This document shows, piece by piece, positions 1-6,178 of a DNA stretch of 9,326 bases; position 1 is the first letter of the stretch, and the number at the start of each line of letters is the position of its first letter. The notes beneath the pieces are model-generated. The model saw only the letters and a program-made list of their open reading frames with translations, was not told the origin of the DNA and did no database searches. A program made the position numbers and the translations under genes. Origin of the DNA: Candidatus Coatesiibacteriota bacterium (GTDB lineage: Bacteria > RBG-13-66-14); assembly GCA_014728185.1 (NCBI GenBank), contig WJMB01000293.1, forward strand, positions 1 to 9,326, written 5' to 3'.

Positions 1-797
1 CCGTCGTCGACGAAGGGCGTCGAGAAGACCCAACCGCCGCTCTCGAAGCTCCAGATAAGCTCACCGGTCAGGGCGTCGCAGCAGTAGACGTTGTGGTCGT
101 AGGAGCCGAAGTAGAGCCGTCCTTCATGGTAATGAACGCCGCCGCCGACGTAGTGCCCCGTGTAACAGCTCCACAGCCGCTCGCCGCTCTCGGCGTCCAG
201 GCACCAGACCCCGGCGGCGCAGGTGCCGACGTAGAGGCGGCCGTTGACGATCAGCACCTCGCCCAGCACCGGTCGGCCGATTTCGTAGCGCCAGACGCCT
301 TCGCCGGTCTCGGCGTCGACGCGGTAGATGTAGCCGTCTTCGGCGCCGAAGTAAACCGAGCCGTCCCAATAGAAGGGGGAGCCACCCACGGGCTCTCCGA
401 CCTCGAAAACCCACAGCTTCTCGGCCTCGCCCTCGGGCACCTCGGGAAGACCGCCCAGCCCCTCGGCGAAGACGTCGAAAACCGTCGCCATCGCGAAGAC
501 CGCCGCCACGAACAGGGCCAGGACGCCAAGGGCGACGAAGGTGTAGCGCACCGGTCGACGGAAGCGCTTGCGCTTGGCGTACTCATCGGCCGAAAGCGTC
601 CGGCGCATCTCCTCCTCGAGGCGCAGATGCTCCGCGAAGGGCTCGATCTCGGAGAGGGGTCGCCAGCTCTGGGTCTGTTCATCGAAGGCCTCGAGGGTCG
701 GCGAGATCTCGCCCTCGTCGAGAAGACGCAATATCTCCTTGACACTGCGCGGCTTCTCCGGCCAATCGCCGATTCTGGTGATGATCTTTCTGGCCAT
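1..797 (-). CDS. Membrane-anchored PQQ-like beta-propeller protein (partial, C-terminus beyond left edge)
   Basis: 265 residues of the N-terminal part are visible; the gene runs off the left edge. Residues ~12-51 resemble a GYF_2-type adaptor module (short helix, then DEGEISP, then W45-R-P-L-S-E-I). Residues ~60-80 are charged and basic. Residues ~85-107 form one hydrophobic transmembrane segment. From ~126 onward come beta-propeller blades with the repeated pattern (V/L)YFG..DG.IY..DA.TGE..W, seen at ~148-169, ~187-209 and ~228-249, typical of PQQ-like/outer-membrane-assembly-type repeats. The predicted topology is a cytoplasmic GYF-like head, one membrane pass and an extracytoplasmic propeller. 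Such propellers usually serve as protein-interaction scaffolds; the FGS/FGA blades here do not show that PQQ is bound. I chose the ATG at 797 because an in-frame stop lies at 837-839 and no better start intervenes, although the Shine-Dalgarno is weak. The gene follows the exonuclease on the same strand but has its own promoter. Function is not assigned. Confidence 0.85.
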   Translation of the reverse strand, partial: MARKIITRIGDWPEKPRSVKEILRLLDEGEISPTLEAFDEQTQSWRPLSEIEPFAEHLRLEEEMRRTLSADEYAKRKRFRRPVRYTFVALGVLALFVAAVFAMATVFDVFAEGLGGLPEVPEGEAEKLWVFEVGEPVGGSPFYWDGSVYFGAEDGYIYRVDAETGEGVWRYEIGRPVLGEVLIVNGRLYVGTCAAGVWCLDAESGERLWSCYTGHYVGGGVHYHEGRLYFGSYDHNVYCCDALTGELIWSFESGGWVFSTPFVDD

Positions 798-832
798 CTT
801 GTCGGACTGGTTGTCTTGAGTGAGGGAGCCTT

Positions 833-850
833 GCAGTCAAGGCAGTCAAG
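833..850. repeat. Tandem 9-bp repeat in the 5' leader of the propeller gene
   Basis: Two exact adjacent copies of GCAGTCAAG (read on the plus strand) lie between the promoter and the start codon of the propeller gene, inside its predicted untranslated leader. On the transcribed strand each copy reads CTTGACTGC. It could be a small regulator-binding site or a chance slippage duplication; two copies cannot decide. Confidence 0.6.
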
Positions 851-904
851 TATGTTTGGTGCGACGTTCGCTTATCGGCGGACGAAACCCGTTCCAGCTC
901 AATC

Positions 905-933
905 ATTATAGCCGCGGGGCGGGGTCAGGTAAA
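905..933 (-). promoter_or_regulatory. Sigma-70-like promoter for the beta-propeller gene
   Basis: On the minus strand TTTACC (933-928) is followed by a 17-bp spacer and a perfect TATAAT (910-905). Transcription would start near 898, leaving a ~100-nt leader before the ATG at 797. The -35 lies just past the stop codon of the exonuclease gene, so the propeller gene can be expressed independently of its upstream neighbour. Confidence 0.65.
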
Positions 934-937
934 GGGC

Positions 938-1486
938 TCAGGCGCCGCCACCGGTTCTATCGCCGGATCCATCGCCGGATTCATTGACCAGCAGCCAGAT
1001 GCGCGCCGCCGCCCGGGCGTCGTCCAGCGCCCGGTGCGCCTCCCCCGGGTCCACCCCGTAAATGCGGCAGGCGTTCTCCATGCTGGCCTTGCCCTTGCCC
1101 AACCGGCTGCGCACCAGGGGCAAGGGGTCCAGCCAGCGGTTGAGCGGCGGCACCGCCAGCTCCAAACGCTGCGCCGCCGCCCGCAGGAAGCGGTAATCGA
1201 AGGCCGCGTAATACGCCAGCGGGGGACCCTCGCCCAGGAAGGCCAGCAGCTCCTCGGCCACCTCGGCGAAGCGGGGAGCGCCCTCGAGGTCCCGGGAGGT
1301 CAAGCCGTGGATCAGCGTCGCCTCGGGATGCAGAGGGATGCCCGGATCGATCAGGCTGTGCCAGACGGCCGTCTCGCGGCCGCCCTCGTAACGGATCAGC
1401 GCCGCCTCGATGATGCCGTGCCGGTTGGGATCCAGGCCCGAGGTTTCCAGGTCCAGGGCGACGAAGCTGTCGACGACGGGGGGCAT
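938..1486 (-). CDS. DnaQ-like DEDDh 3'-5' exonuclease (PolC/DNA pol III epsilon-type fold)
   Basis: A 182-residue stand-alone exonuclease domain of the RNase T/DnaQ superfamily. Exo I is LDLETSGLDP, with metal-binding D12 and E14. Exo II is AAFDYRFL, with D97. Exo III is HRALDDARAA, with H151 and D156, placing it in the DEDDh group. These enzymes remove nucleotides from 3' ends using two metal ions. IHGLT (59-63) is the usual conserved segment between Exo I and Exo II. The Exo II segment reads AYYAAFD where many relatives have a HNA.FD-type sequence. The last ~15 residues are Gly/Asp/Ser-rich and look like a disordered tail. I chose ATG 1486 over the in-frame TTG at 1489 because GGAAGG lies six bases before the ATG but only three before the TTG. 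It is single-domain, so it could be a proofreading subunit, an RNA-processing enzyme or a repair exonuclease; sequence alone does not separate these. Confidence 0.9.
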   Translation of the reverse strand: MPPVVDSFVALDLETSGLDPNRHGIIEAALIRYEGGRETAVWHSLIDPGIPLHPEATLIHGLTSRDLEGAPRFAEVAEELLAFLGEGPPLAYYAAFDYRFLRAAAQRLELAVPPLNRWLDPLPLVRSRLGKGKASMENACRIYGVDPGEAHRALDDARAAARIWLLVNESGDGSGDRTGGGA

Positions 1487-1506
1487 CAATTACCTTCCGT
1501 TTCAGT

Positions 1507-1535
1507 TTGCCACGACCGGCCGGGGTGATTATAAT
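1507..1535 (+). promoter_or_regulatory. Strong sigma-70-like promoter for the tandem lipoprotein genes
   Basis: TTGCCA (1507-1512), a 17-bp spacer and TATAAT (1530-1535) match the bacterial consensus at 11 of 12 positions. Transcription would begin near 1542, about 24 nt before the lipoprotein ATG at 1566. The GAAGGGA at ~1552-1558 then acts as the ribosome-binding site. Confidence 0.75.
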
Positions 1536-1539
1536 ACCA
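1531..1539 (-). promoter_or_regulatory. Extended -10 promoter for the exonuclease, overlapping the divergent promoter
   Basis: On the minus strand TGG-TATTAT (1539-1531) is an extended -10 element (TGn plus a 5/6 -10 match), with a perfect TATAAT overlapping it at 1533-1528. No convincing -35 is present, as expected of extended -10 promoters. Transcripts would start near 1524, ~38 nt before the exonuclease ATG. It shares bases with the plus-strand -10. Confidence 0.5.
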
Positions 1540-1565
1540 GTGATGAACCTCGAAGGGAAACCGCC

Positions 1566-2147
1566 ATGCGCCGAGTGTTCACCCTATCATTTTCAATCGC
1601 CCTGCTGGCGGCCGGACTGCTGGCCGCCTGCGACCTGCAACCCTACGGGGAAACCTCGGGGCTTGACCTGGAATGGGCTCGCGAGATCGCCGACGAGCGC
1701 GTCGCGGCCGATTACGGCGACGGGTGGTACCTGGTCTCCTTCGACGCCGAGTATCTGGATTACGACGCCCACCTCTACACCCCCCACGACTTCAGCTACT
1801 GGGGTTTTAGTTACTACAACGGCGCCGAATGCGAGCTGTGGGTCTGGGTGCTGCGCGACGGCGACGTGATCGTCTGGGAGATCCTTCCTCACGATACAGA
1901 CGCTCTGCCCGACGCCTACGACTCCGCCGACGTCCGCGCCTGGTTGACCACCGCCCGGCAATGCTACCGCCGACTCAGCGGCCGCGAAGACGACGTCTGC
2001 TACACACTTTATGTCTGGTTTATCAGCTATTCCAGCTATGATTACACCAGTGCTTCCATCGATTTTTACGACGCCGGACTGGAGCGGCTGGCTCGCTGCT
2101 CCCTTAACGCCGACACCGGCGAGGTCTACGACTTCAGACTCGATTAA
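1566..2147 (+). CDS. Predicted lipoprotein, first of a tandem paralogous pair
   Basis: A 193-residue protein with a classic signal peptide II: MRR, hydrophobic core 5-19, lipobox L19-A-A-C22. The residue after the lipidated Cys is Asp, which in enterobacteria keeps lipoproteins in the inner membrane; whether that rule holds here is unknown. The mature part is acidic and rich in Tyr, Trp and Asp, with cysteines at ~89, 133, 145 and 178. A shared core DSADVRAWL (119-127) followed by ARQ.YR..(S/T)G and LDLEWAREIADE near the mature N-terminus recur in the next gene, so the two are duplicates. I do not recognise a named family. The reading frame is open upstream to 1410, but ATG 1566 is chosen because it starts the signal peptide and follows the promoter and an AAGGGA ribosome-binding site. 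The next gene starts 5 bp downstream, so the two are cotranscribed. Confidence 0.85.
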   Translation: MRRVFTLSFSIALLAAGLLAACDLQPYGETSGLDLEWAREIADERVAADYGDGWYLVSFDAEYLDYDAHLYTPHDFSYWGFSYYNGAECELWVWVLRDGDVIVWEILPHDTDALPDAYDSADVRAWLTTARQCYRRLSGREDDVCYTLYVWFISYSSYDYTSASIDFYDAGLERLARCSLNADTGEVYDFRLD

Positions 2148-2152
2148 AACCG

Positions 2153-2731
2153 ATGAAACCAAGAACCCCTTTGTGCTCACTGCTCTGCCTGGCGGCCCTC
2201 CTCGCCGCCGGCTGCGACTTCCTCGCCCCCCGGGCCAAGCCGGCCACCGGTGACCTGGACTGGGCCTGGGTGATCACCGACGAGTACATCGCCGCCAACT
2301 ACTCGGACCAGTTCTTCCCCGTCCGGCTCTATCCCCATGGGCTGACGATCGACGGCAGGCTGACCGAGCGCTCACCCGACGCCCACTGGCGCATCCAGTA
2401 CTACGACAATCTCGAAACCTACGTCGAGATCAGCGTCTTCGCCGACGGCCGGATAACGATAACCGAGGAAACGGGATACGACTACAACATCGACGACTAC
2501 ACCCCCCTCGAGGCCGACTCCGCCGACGTCCGCGCCTGGCTGGACCTGGCCCGCCAAACCTACCGCTACCACACCGGAGAGAGCGATGATTGCCACTACC
2601 ATATTCGCGCCTCCACCCACTACAGCTATAGAGTAAGTGTGACGCTTTTCGACGCCGAGCAAGCCGATCTGGGCTTTGTGGCCATCGACCCCGAAGAGCT
2701 GAGGGTTATTGGCTTTGACTTTGGGGGGTAG
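2153..2731 (+). CDS. Predicted lipoprotein, second of a tandem paralogous pair
   Basis: A 192-residue protein with signal peptide II (MKPR, hydrophobic core 7-19, lipobox L17-A-A-G-C21) and Asp at +2, as in its neighbour. Paralogy with the preceding gene is seen in GDLDWAWVITDEYIAANYSD (33-52) against the neighbour's LDLEWAREIADERVAADYGD, and in DSADVRAWL (122-130), which is identical and encoded by the same 25 bases in both genes (1919-1943 and 2515-2539). The mature protein is acidic and Tyr-rich, with short alternating hydrophobic/polar stretches suggesting a beta-rich fold. The start lies 5 bp after the upstream stop with no good Shine-Dalgarno, so translation is probably coupled to the first gene. 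No terminator is visible after the stop, so the AT-rich gene downstream may be reached by readthrough. No function can be assigned. Confidence 0.85.
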   Translation: MKPRTPLCSLLCLAALLAAGCDFLAPRAKPATGDLDWAWVITDEYIAANYSDQFFPVRLYPHGLTIDGRLTERSPDAHWRIQYYDNLETYVEISVFADGRITITEETGYDYNIDDYTPLEADSADVRAWLDLARQTYRYHTGESDDCHYHIRASTHYSYRVSVTLFDAEQADLGFVAIDPEELRVIGFDFGG

Positions 2732-2776
2732 GGCGTACCGACGTAGCACCTGAATATCAGTTCATGAGGAGAAAGA

Positions 2777-3496
2777 ATGTCCTACGATGATAAACTGAAT
2801 ACTTACGACTTTTTCGGGTATTTCGTTCCGGGTTTAGTATTAATGCTGTCGTTTTATTTTCTAGAGTCACCTGATTGGATAATAAAAATAAAAAGCAATA
2901 TTGCAGAGCTGGGTACTATTGGTATAGGTGTTGTATTTCTAGTAATTACATATCTTCTTGGGCATTTGATTCAAATAGTTGGCAGCACTTTTGAAGATAA
3001 AGTAATTGATAGATATTGTACTAAAGCATACAAAATATCTAATAAGAAAAATGCTCCAAAAACAAATACTATTTGCAGACTATTAATATGTATTTTGAGT
3101 AAGCCATTTCATATAGTATCAATAATAATTATCTTACCATTTGCATTGCTTTACGAGCTAGTATGTACAACATTTAACTGTTGCAATCATGATGAGTTAA
3201 AACATTCCGATGAACATTGCAATGTTAGGGTATTCAAAAAATATTACAGATGTGCCATTGAAACTAAGAGAAAAAATTATGTAGAAAGATATAGCGCTCA
3301 CAAATCTATGTACAGAGGCCTGTTTATTGCTTTTTACTTTGTATCTTTCATTACATTTATAGCATCAAGCGCGCTTATTGGCATCGGATCTATTGTGCTA
3401 TTAATATTATCGCTAAATAGATATTTTCATTTTAGAAAGAAACTTATTAATGAAGTGTATGGTACAACAAGAGCATCACAAATGTTTTTTCTATAG
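2777..3496 (+). CDS. AT-rich multi-pass membrane protein of unknown function, likely horizontally acquired
   Basis: A 239-residue protein. The N-terminus carries YDFFGYFVPG (10-19) leading directly into a membrane segment (~12-29). Further hydrophobic segments lie at ~46-69, ~111-130 and ~181-213; the last is long enough for a hairpin of two helices. A basic, Cys-rich soluble stretch (~135-180) precedes it. A YDF.GY..PG start followed by several helices is, from memory, common among small membrane proteins of genomic islands, but I know no named function. Translation is well supported by AGGAG (2767-2771) five bases before the ATG. GC content is roughly one third and codons such as ATA, AGA and TTA are frequent, whereas both neighbours are strongly GC-rich. 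No transposase, integrase or clear flanking repeat accompanies it. It lies 45 bp after the lipoprotein pair and before the glyA promoter, with no recognisable promoter of its own. Confidence 0.85.
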   Translation: MSYDDKLNTYDFFGYFVPGLVLMLSFYFLESPDWIIKIKSNIAELGTIGIGVVFLVITYLLGHLIQIVGSTFEDKVIDRYCTKAYKISNKKNAPKTNTICRLLICILSKPFHIVSIIIILPFALLYELVCTTFNCCNHDELKHSDEHCNVRVFKKYYRCAIETKRKNYVERYSAHKSMYRGLFIAFYFVSFITFIASSALIGIGSIVLLILSLNRYFHFRKKLINEVYGTTRASQMFFL

Positions 3497-3537
3497 TAAT
3501 TTTTGTAGATTATAACTGCTTACTCTTCCCCCCCGCC

Positions 3538-3566
3538 TTTACCTCCCCGCTCGGCTATCCTATAAT
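3538..3566 (+). promoter_or_regulatory. Sigma-70-like promoter for glyA
   Basis: TTTACC (3538-3543), a 17-bp spacer and TATAAT (3561-3566) precede glyA by ~57 bp. The hexamers and spacer length are the same as in the minus-strand promoter at 905-933. The predicted leader (about 3573-3622) is markedly pyrimidine-rich and ends in AAGGAG (3610-3615), seven bases before the ATG. Confidence 0.7.
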
Positions 3567-3622
3567 CCCCCCGCACGTTTTCCTTCCCCTCTCCCCTCAT
3601 ACCGCAGTCAAGGAGCGCGCCG

Positions 3623-4870
3623 ATGGGAATCCTGCGCGATTTCGACCCCGAGATAGCCGACGCGATACGTAACGAGATCAACCGCCAGGCCTACGGCATC
3701 GAGCTCATCGCCAGCGAGAACTTCGTCAGCCGGCCGGTGCTCGAGGCCATGGGCTCTGTGATGACCAACAAGTACGCCGAAGGTTACCCCGGCCGCCGTT
3801 ACTACGGCGGTTGCGAGTTCGTCGACGACGCGGAGCGTCTGGCCCGGGACCGGGCCAAGGAGCTCTTCGGCGCCGAGCGGGCCAACGTCCAGCCCCACTC
3901 GGGCACCCAGGCCAACATGGCGGCCTTCTTCGCCTGCTGCGAGACCGGCGACACGGTGATGGGCCAGGCCCTGGCCCACGGCGGGCATCTCTCCCACGGG
4001 CACCCGGTCAACTTCTCGGGCCGGTTCTACAACGTGGTGCAGTACGAGGTCCACCCCGAGACGCATAGGTTGGATTATAACAAGATCCGCGAGCTGGCCA
4101 AGGAGAACCAGCCGACGATGATCATGTGCGGCGCCAGCGCCTATCCGAGGACGATCGACTTCGAGACGCTGGGCGGCATCGCCGACGAGGTCGGGGCCAA
4201 GCTGGTGGCCGACATCGCCCACATCGCCGGTCTGGTGGCCGTCGGGCTGCACCCTTCGCCGATCTCCCACGCCTACTACACGACGACGACGACGCACAAG
4301 ACGCTGCGCGGTCCCCGGGGCGGGTTGATCCTGACGCACAAGAAGGGCTACAAGACGCTGCAGAAGAACGTCTTCCCGGGCATCCAGGGCGGCCCGCTGA
4401 TGCACGTGATCGCGGCCAAGGCGGTGGCCTTCAAGGAAGCGTTGCGCCCCGAGTTCAAGGAGTACCAGCAGCGCATCCTGGACAACGCCCAGGCCCTGGC
4501 CGCGGCGTTGCAGAACGAGGGCTTCAAGCTGGTGACCGACGGCACGGACAACCATTTGATGCTGATCGACCTGCGCAGCAAGAAGCTGACGGGCAAGGAT
4601 TTCGAGGAGGCCCTCGAGCGGGCGGGCATCACGGTGAACAAGAACACGGTGCCCTTCGATCCGGAGAGCCCCTTCGTGACCTCGGGAGTGCGTGTGGGCA
4701 CCCCGGCGGTGACCACCCGGGGCTTCGGCCCCGAGGAGATGAAGATCATCGCCGGCTGGTTCTCCCGGGTGGCCGAGGCGCCGACGAGCGAGGATGTGGC
4801 CGAGACGATCAAGAGCGAGGTCAAGGAGCTCTGCGCCCGATTCCCGCTGTACGATAAGCTGGACGTGTAA
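3623..4870 (+). CDS. glyA: Serine hydroxymethyltransferase
   Basis: A 415-residue, full-length PLP enzyme of fold type I that interconverts serine plus tetrahydrofolate with glycine plus 5,10-methylene-tetrahydrofolate, the main source of one-carbon units. Visible family signatures are ELIASENFVS near the N-terminus, NKYAEGYPGRRYYGG, the PLP phosphate-binding HSGTQAN, and D197-I-A-H200, where the aspartate contacts the pyridine nitrogen. The Schiff-base lysine is K226 in THKTLRGPRGG. Spacing between these residues equals that of the E. coli enzyme (D200/H203/K229). It acts in the cytoplasm as a dimer or tetramer. The start is fixed by AAGGAG seven bases upstream and by the family's usual N-terminus. 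It is monocistronic here: its own promoter precedes it and an intrinsic terminator follows within 60 bp. The catalytic region looks intact and the protein should be active. Confidence 0.98.
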   Translation: MGILRDFDPEIADAIRNEINRQAYGIELIASENFVSRPVLEAMGSVMTNKYAEGYPGRRYYGGCEFVDDAERLARDRAKELFGAERANVQPHSGTQANMAAFFACCETGDTVMGQALAHGGHLSHGHPVNFSGRFYNVVQYEVHPETHRLDYNKIRELAKENQPTMIMCGASAYPRTIDFETLGGIADEVGAKLVADIAHIAGLVAVGLHPSPISHAYYTTTTTHKTLRGPRGGLILTHKKGYKTLQKNVFPGIQGGPLMHVIAAKAVAFKEALRPEFKEYQQRILDNAQALAAALQNEGFKLVTDGTDNHLMLIDLRSKKLTGKDFEEALERAGITVNKNTVPFDPESPFVTSGVRVGTPAVTTRGFGPEEMKIIAGWFSRVAEAPTSEDVAETIKSEVKELCARFPLYDKLDV

Positions 4871-4894
4871 AGCGTCGACAGGTGGGAGGAATGA

Positions 4895-4923
4895 ACGGGG
4901 CCGCTGCGGCGGCTCCGTTTTTT
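4895..4923 (+). terminator. Intrinsic terminator of glyA
   Basis: ACGGGGCCGC (4895-4904) pairs with GCGGCTCCGT (4909-4918), giving a 10-bp stem with one G-U pair and a four-base loop, followed by a run of six T (4918-4923). It lies 24 bp after the glyA stop. There is no matching T-run on the other strand, so it does not serve the convergent GIY-YIG operon. Confidence 0.9.
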
Positions 4924-4950
4924 GATACGAAGAGAGGCGGTGCGGCCGGC

Positions 4951-5529
4951 TCAGGCCCCGAAGTCGATGTTGCAGATCGGGCGCAGGTTGCCGAGGGCGT
5001 AATGAAAGAGGAAGGTGCGCAGGGGTACCAGGCGGTCGTCGGGCAGCGTCACCTGGGAGATGCGCAGGTGGGAGGTGAAGAGCGGGCGCACGTCGTCGTA
5101 CTCGTTGTACACCTGGTCGATGACGCGGCGGAAGGGGGAGATGTTGAGGGAGAAGACGCTGAGGCGGTCGTCGGAGAAGTCGACCTTGGGGATTTCGAGC
5201 ATCAACTGCCACTCGAGGCGCTTGCGGATATTGTGGGCGTTCTCGAGCAGCAGGGGAAACTTGTGACGGGGCCTCACGCGGACGAGCTCGCTCTGGATGG
5301 TCAGCGGGACGATCTGGTAGGGCTCGCGGTTGTTTAGCCAGCGCAGCTTGAGGGCGCCGTTTTCTGACCAGGAGCGCTCGGGCCGGTCCCACCACAGGCA
5401 GAACAGGCCGGGCTGCTCGGTGATTTCGTTCTCGGCGATGATCCAGTGACTGCCGGCCCGCACCAGGGGCAAGGGCTGGTCGTCACGTTTGATCAGGTGC
5501 AGCAGGGCTTCGAAGTATTCCTCACTCAA
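4951..5529 (-). CDS. Degenerate GIY-YIG-like protein, third in the tandem operon
   Basis: 192 residues counted from a TTG start. It is paralogous to the two genes upstream: YFEALLHLIKR....LPLVR at the N-terminus, GLFCLWW (41-47) at the GIY position, LLLENAHNIRKRLEWQLML (93-111) at the YIG position, FRRVIDQV (133-140) and RPICNID (183-189). Against the active pattern of the middle paralog, YIG is replaced by LLE, the following His by Gln108, and the catalytic Glu position by Arg in an ungapped alignment; R104 and the terminal Asn are kept. It is therefore probably not a nuclease and may be a structural or DNA-binding partner. The frame is open far upstream, but only the TTG at 5529 gives an N-terminus matching the paralogs and does not overlap the preceding gene. 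A GGAAGGGA stretch lies ~10 bases before it. Its stop is convergent with the glyA terminator. The start is less certain than the gene. Confidence 0.75.
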   Translation of the reverse strand: MSEEYFEALLHLIKRDDQPLPLVRAGSHWIIAENEITEQPGLFCLWWDRPERSWSENGALKLRWLNNREPYQIVPLTIQSELVRVRPRHKFPLLLENAHNIRKRLEWQLMLEIPKVDFSDDRLSVFSLNISPFRRVIDQVYNEYDDVRPLFTSHLRISQVTLPDDRLVPLRTFLFHYALGNLRPICNIDFGA

Positions 5530-5576
5530 TGGTCCAGCTTCCCTTCCGAAGCGCTTGATGAGGCGGGGATGAACGG

Positions 5577-6164
5577 CTAGGTGATCAGCTCGAAGACGTC
5601 GATGTTGCACAGGGACCGGAAGGTGCCCACGGCGTAATTCCTCAGGTAGTAGCGCAGGTAGACGTTCTCGTCGCCGGGCAGCTTGACATGGGAGTAGCCC
5701 AGGTAGTTCTTGATCAGCGGGGTGAGGTCGGAGAGGTAGGGGAAGAGCTGGTCGAAGACGACGCGGAAGCGGCTGTAGCGGCTGGAGAAATCCTCGAGCT
5801 TGTACTGGCGGTCGGGGATCTTCTTGACGTCGAGCATCAGGTGCTCGGCCAGGCGCAGGCCGATGTCCTCGGTCTTGCCGATGTAGAGGGCGACGGGATT
5901 GTTGGTTTCGATGTCGAGCATCTCGGTGTCGACGTTGTAGGGGATGAACTCGCCGTCGGCGTTGGCCGAGGAGAGCTTGATCTGCAGGAAGTTGCGATCC
6001 TTCCAGAGGATGCTGCCGCGCATCCACCAGATGCAGAAGACGCCGGCCTCGCGCGGGGTCTGTTCGAGGTCCAGCATCCAGCCGGCGCCGTCGCGGACCA
6101 GGGGGATGTCTTGCACCTTTCGCAGCAGGTTGAGCAGCGCGTCGAAGTATTTTTGGTCTTTCAT
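5577..6164 (-). CDS. GIY-YIG nuclease-like protein with apparently intact core, middle gene of the tandem operon
   Basis: 195 residues. The GIY position is GVFCIWW (41-47). The YIG position is ALYIGKTEDIGLRLAEHL (92-109), giving Y94-I-G96, R104 and H108. A late E166 in GDENVYLRYYL, then N187 in SLCNID, fit the glutamate and asparagine that complete the GIY-YIG active site. FRVVFDQLFP (133-142) is shared with both paralogs. GIY-YIG domains cut phosphodiester bonds in homing endonucleases, UvrC and several restriction enzymes. Two oddities: about 50 residues separate the GIY and YIG motifs, where most family members have ~10, and the first motif has Phe in place of Tyr. ATG 6164 is chosen because upstream codons overlap the preceding gene in another frame; it begins 14 bases after that gene's stop and lacks a good Shine-Dalgarno, suggesting translational coupling. 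The substrate is unknown. Confidence 0.85.
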   Translation of the reverse strand: MKDQKYFDALLNLLRKVQDIPLVRDGAGWMLDLEQTPREAGVFCIWWMRGSILWKDRNFLQIKLSSANADGEFIPYNVDTEMLDIETNNPVALYIGKTEDIGLRLAEHLMLDVKKIPDRQYKLEDFSSRYSRFRVVFDQLFPYLSDLTPLIKNYLGYSHVKLPGDENVYLRYYLRNYAVGTFRSLCNIDVFELIT

Positions 6165-6178
6165 GGCTTGGTTGGGGG

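Noticed and set aside
93..911. Long plus-strand open frame of 272 codons opposite the propeller gene
   Set aside because: The minus-strand reading gives propeller repeats and a membrane helix; the plus frame is an artefact of GC-rich codon bias with no domain-like features.
959..980. Repeat ATCGCCGGAT, twice at the end of the exonuclease gene
   Set aside because: It lies within codons for a Gly/Asp/Ser-rich tail and is explained by low-complexity coding sequence.
2732..3537. Insertion element or attachment site around the AT-rich gene
   Set aside because: I searched both junctions for direct or inverted repeats and found none of convincing length, and no transposase or integrase is present.
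3608..5395. 595-codon minus-strand open frame across glyA
   Set aside because: It lies antisense to an unmistakable glyA and runs into the GIY-YIG-like gene in another frame; it is low complexity in Arg/Ala/Gly and lacks a ribosome-binding site.
4951..6027. Extended 358-codon version of the third GIY-YIG-like gene
   Set aside because: Its N-terminal half overlaps the middle paralog in a different frame and is Arg/Pro-rich shadow sequence; the paralog alignment begins at about 5529.
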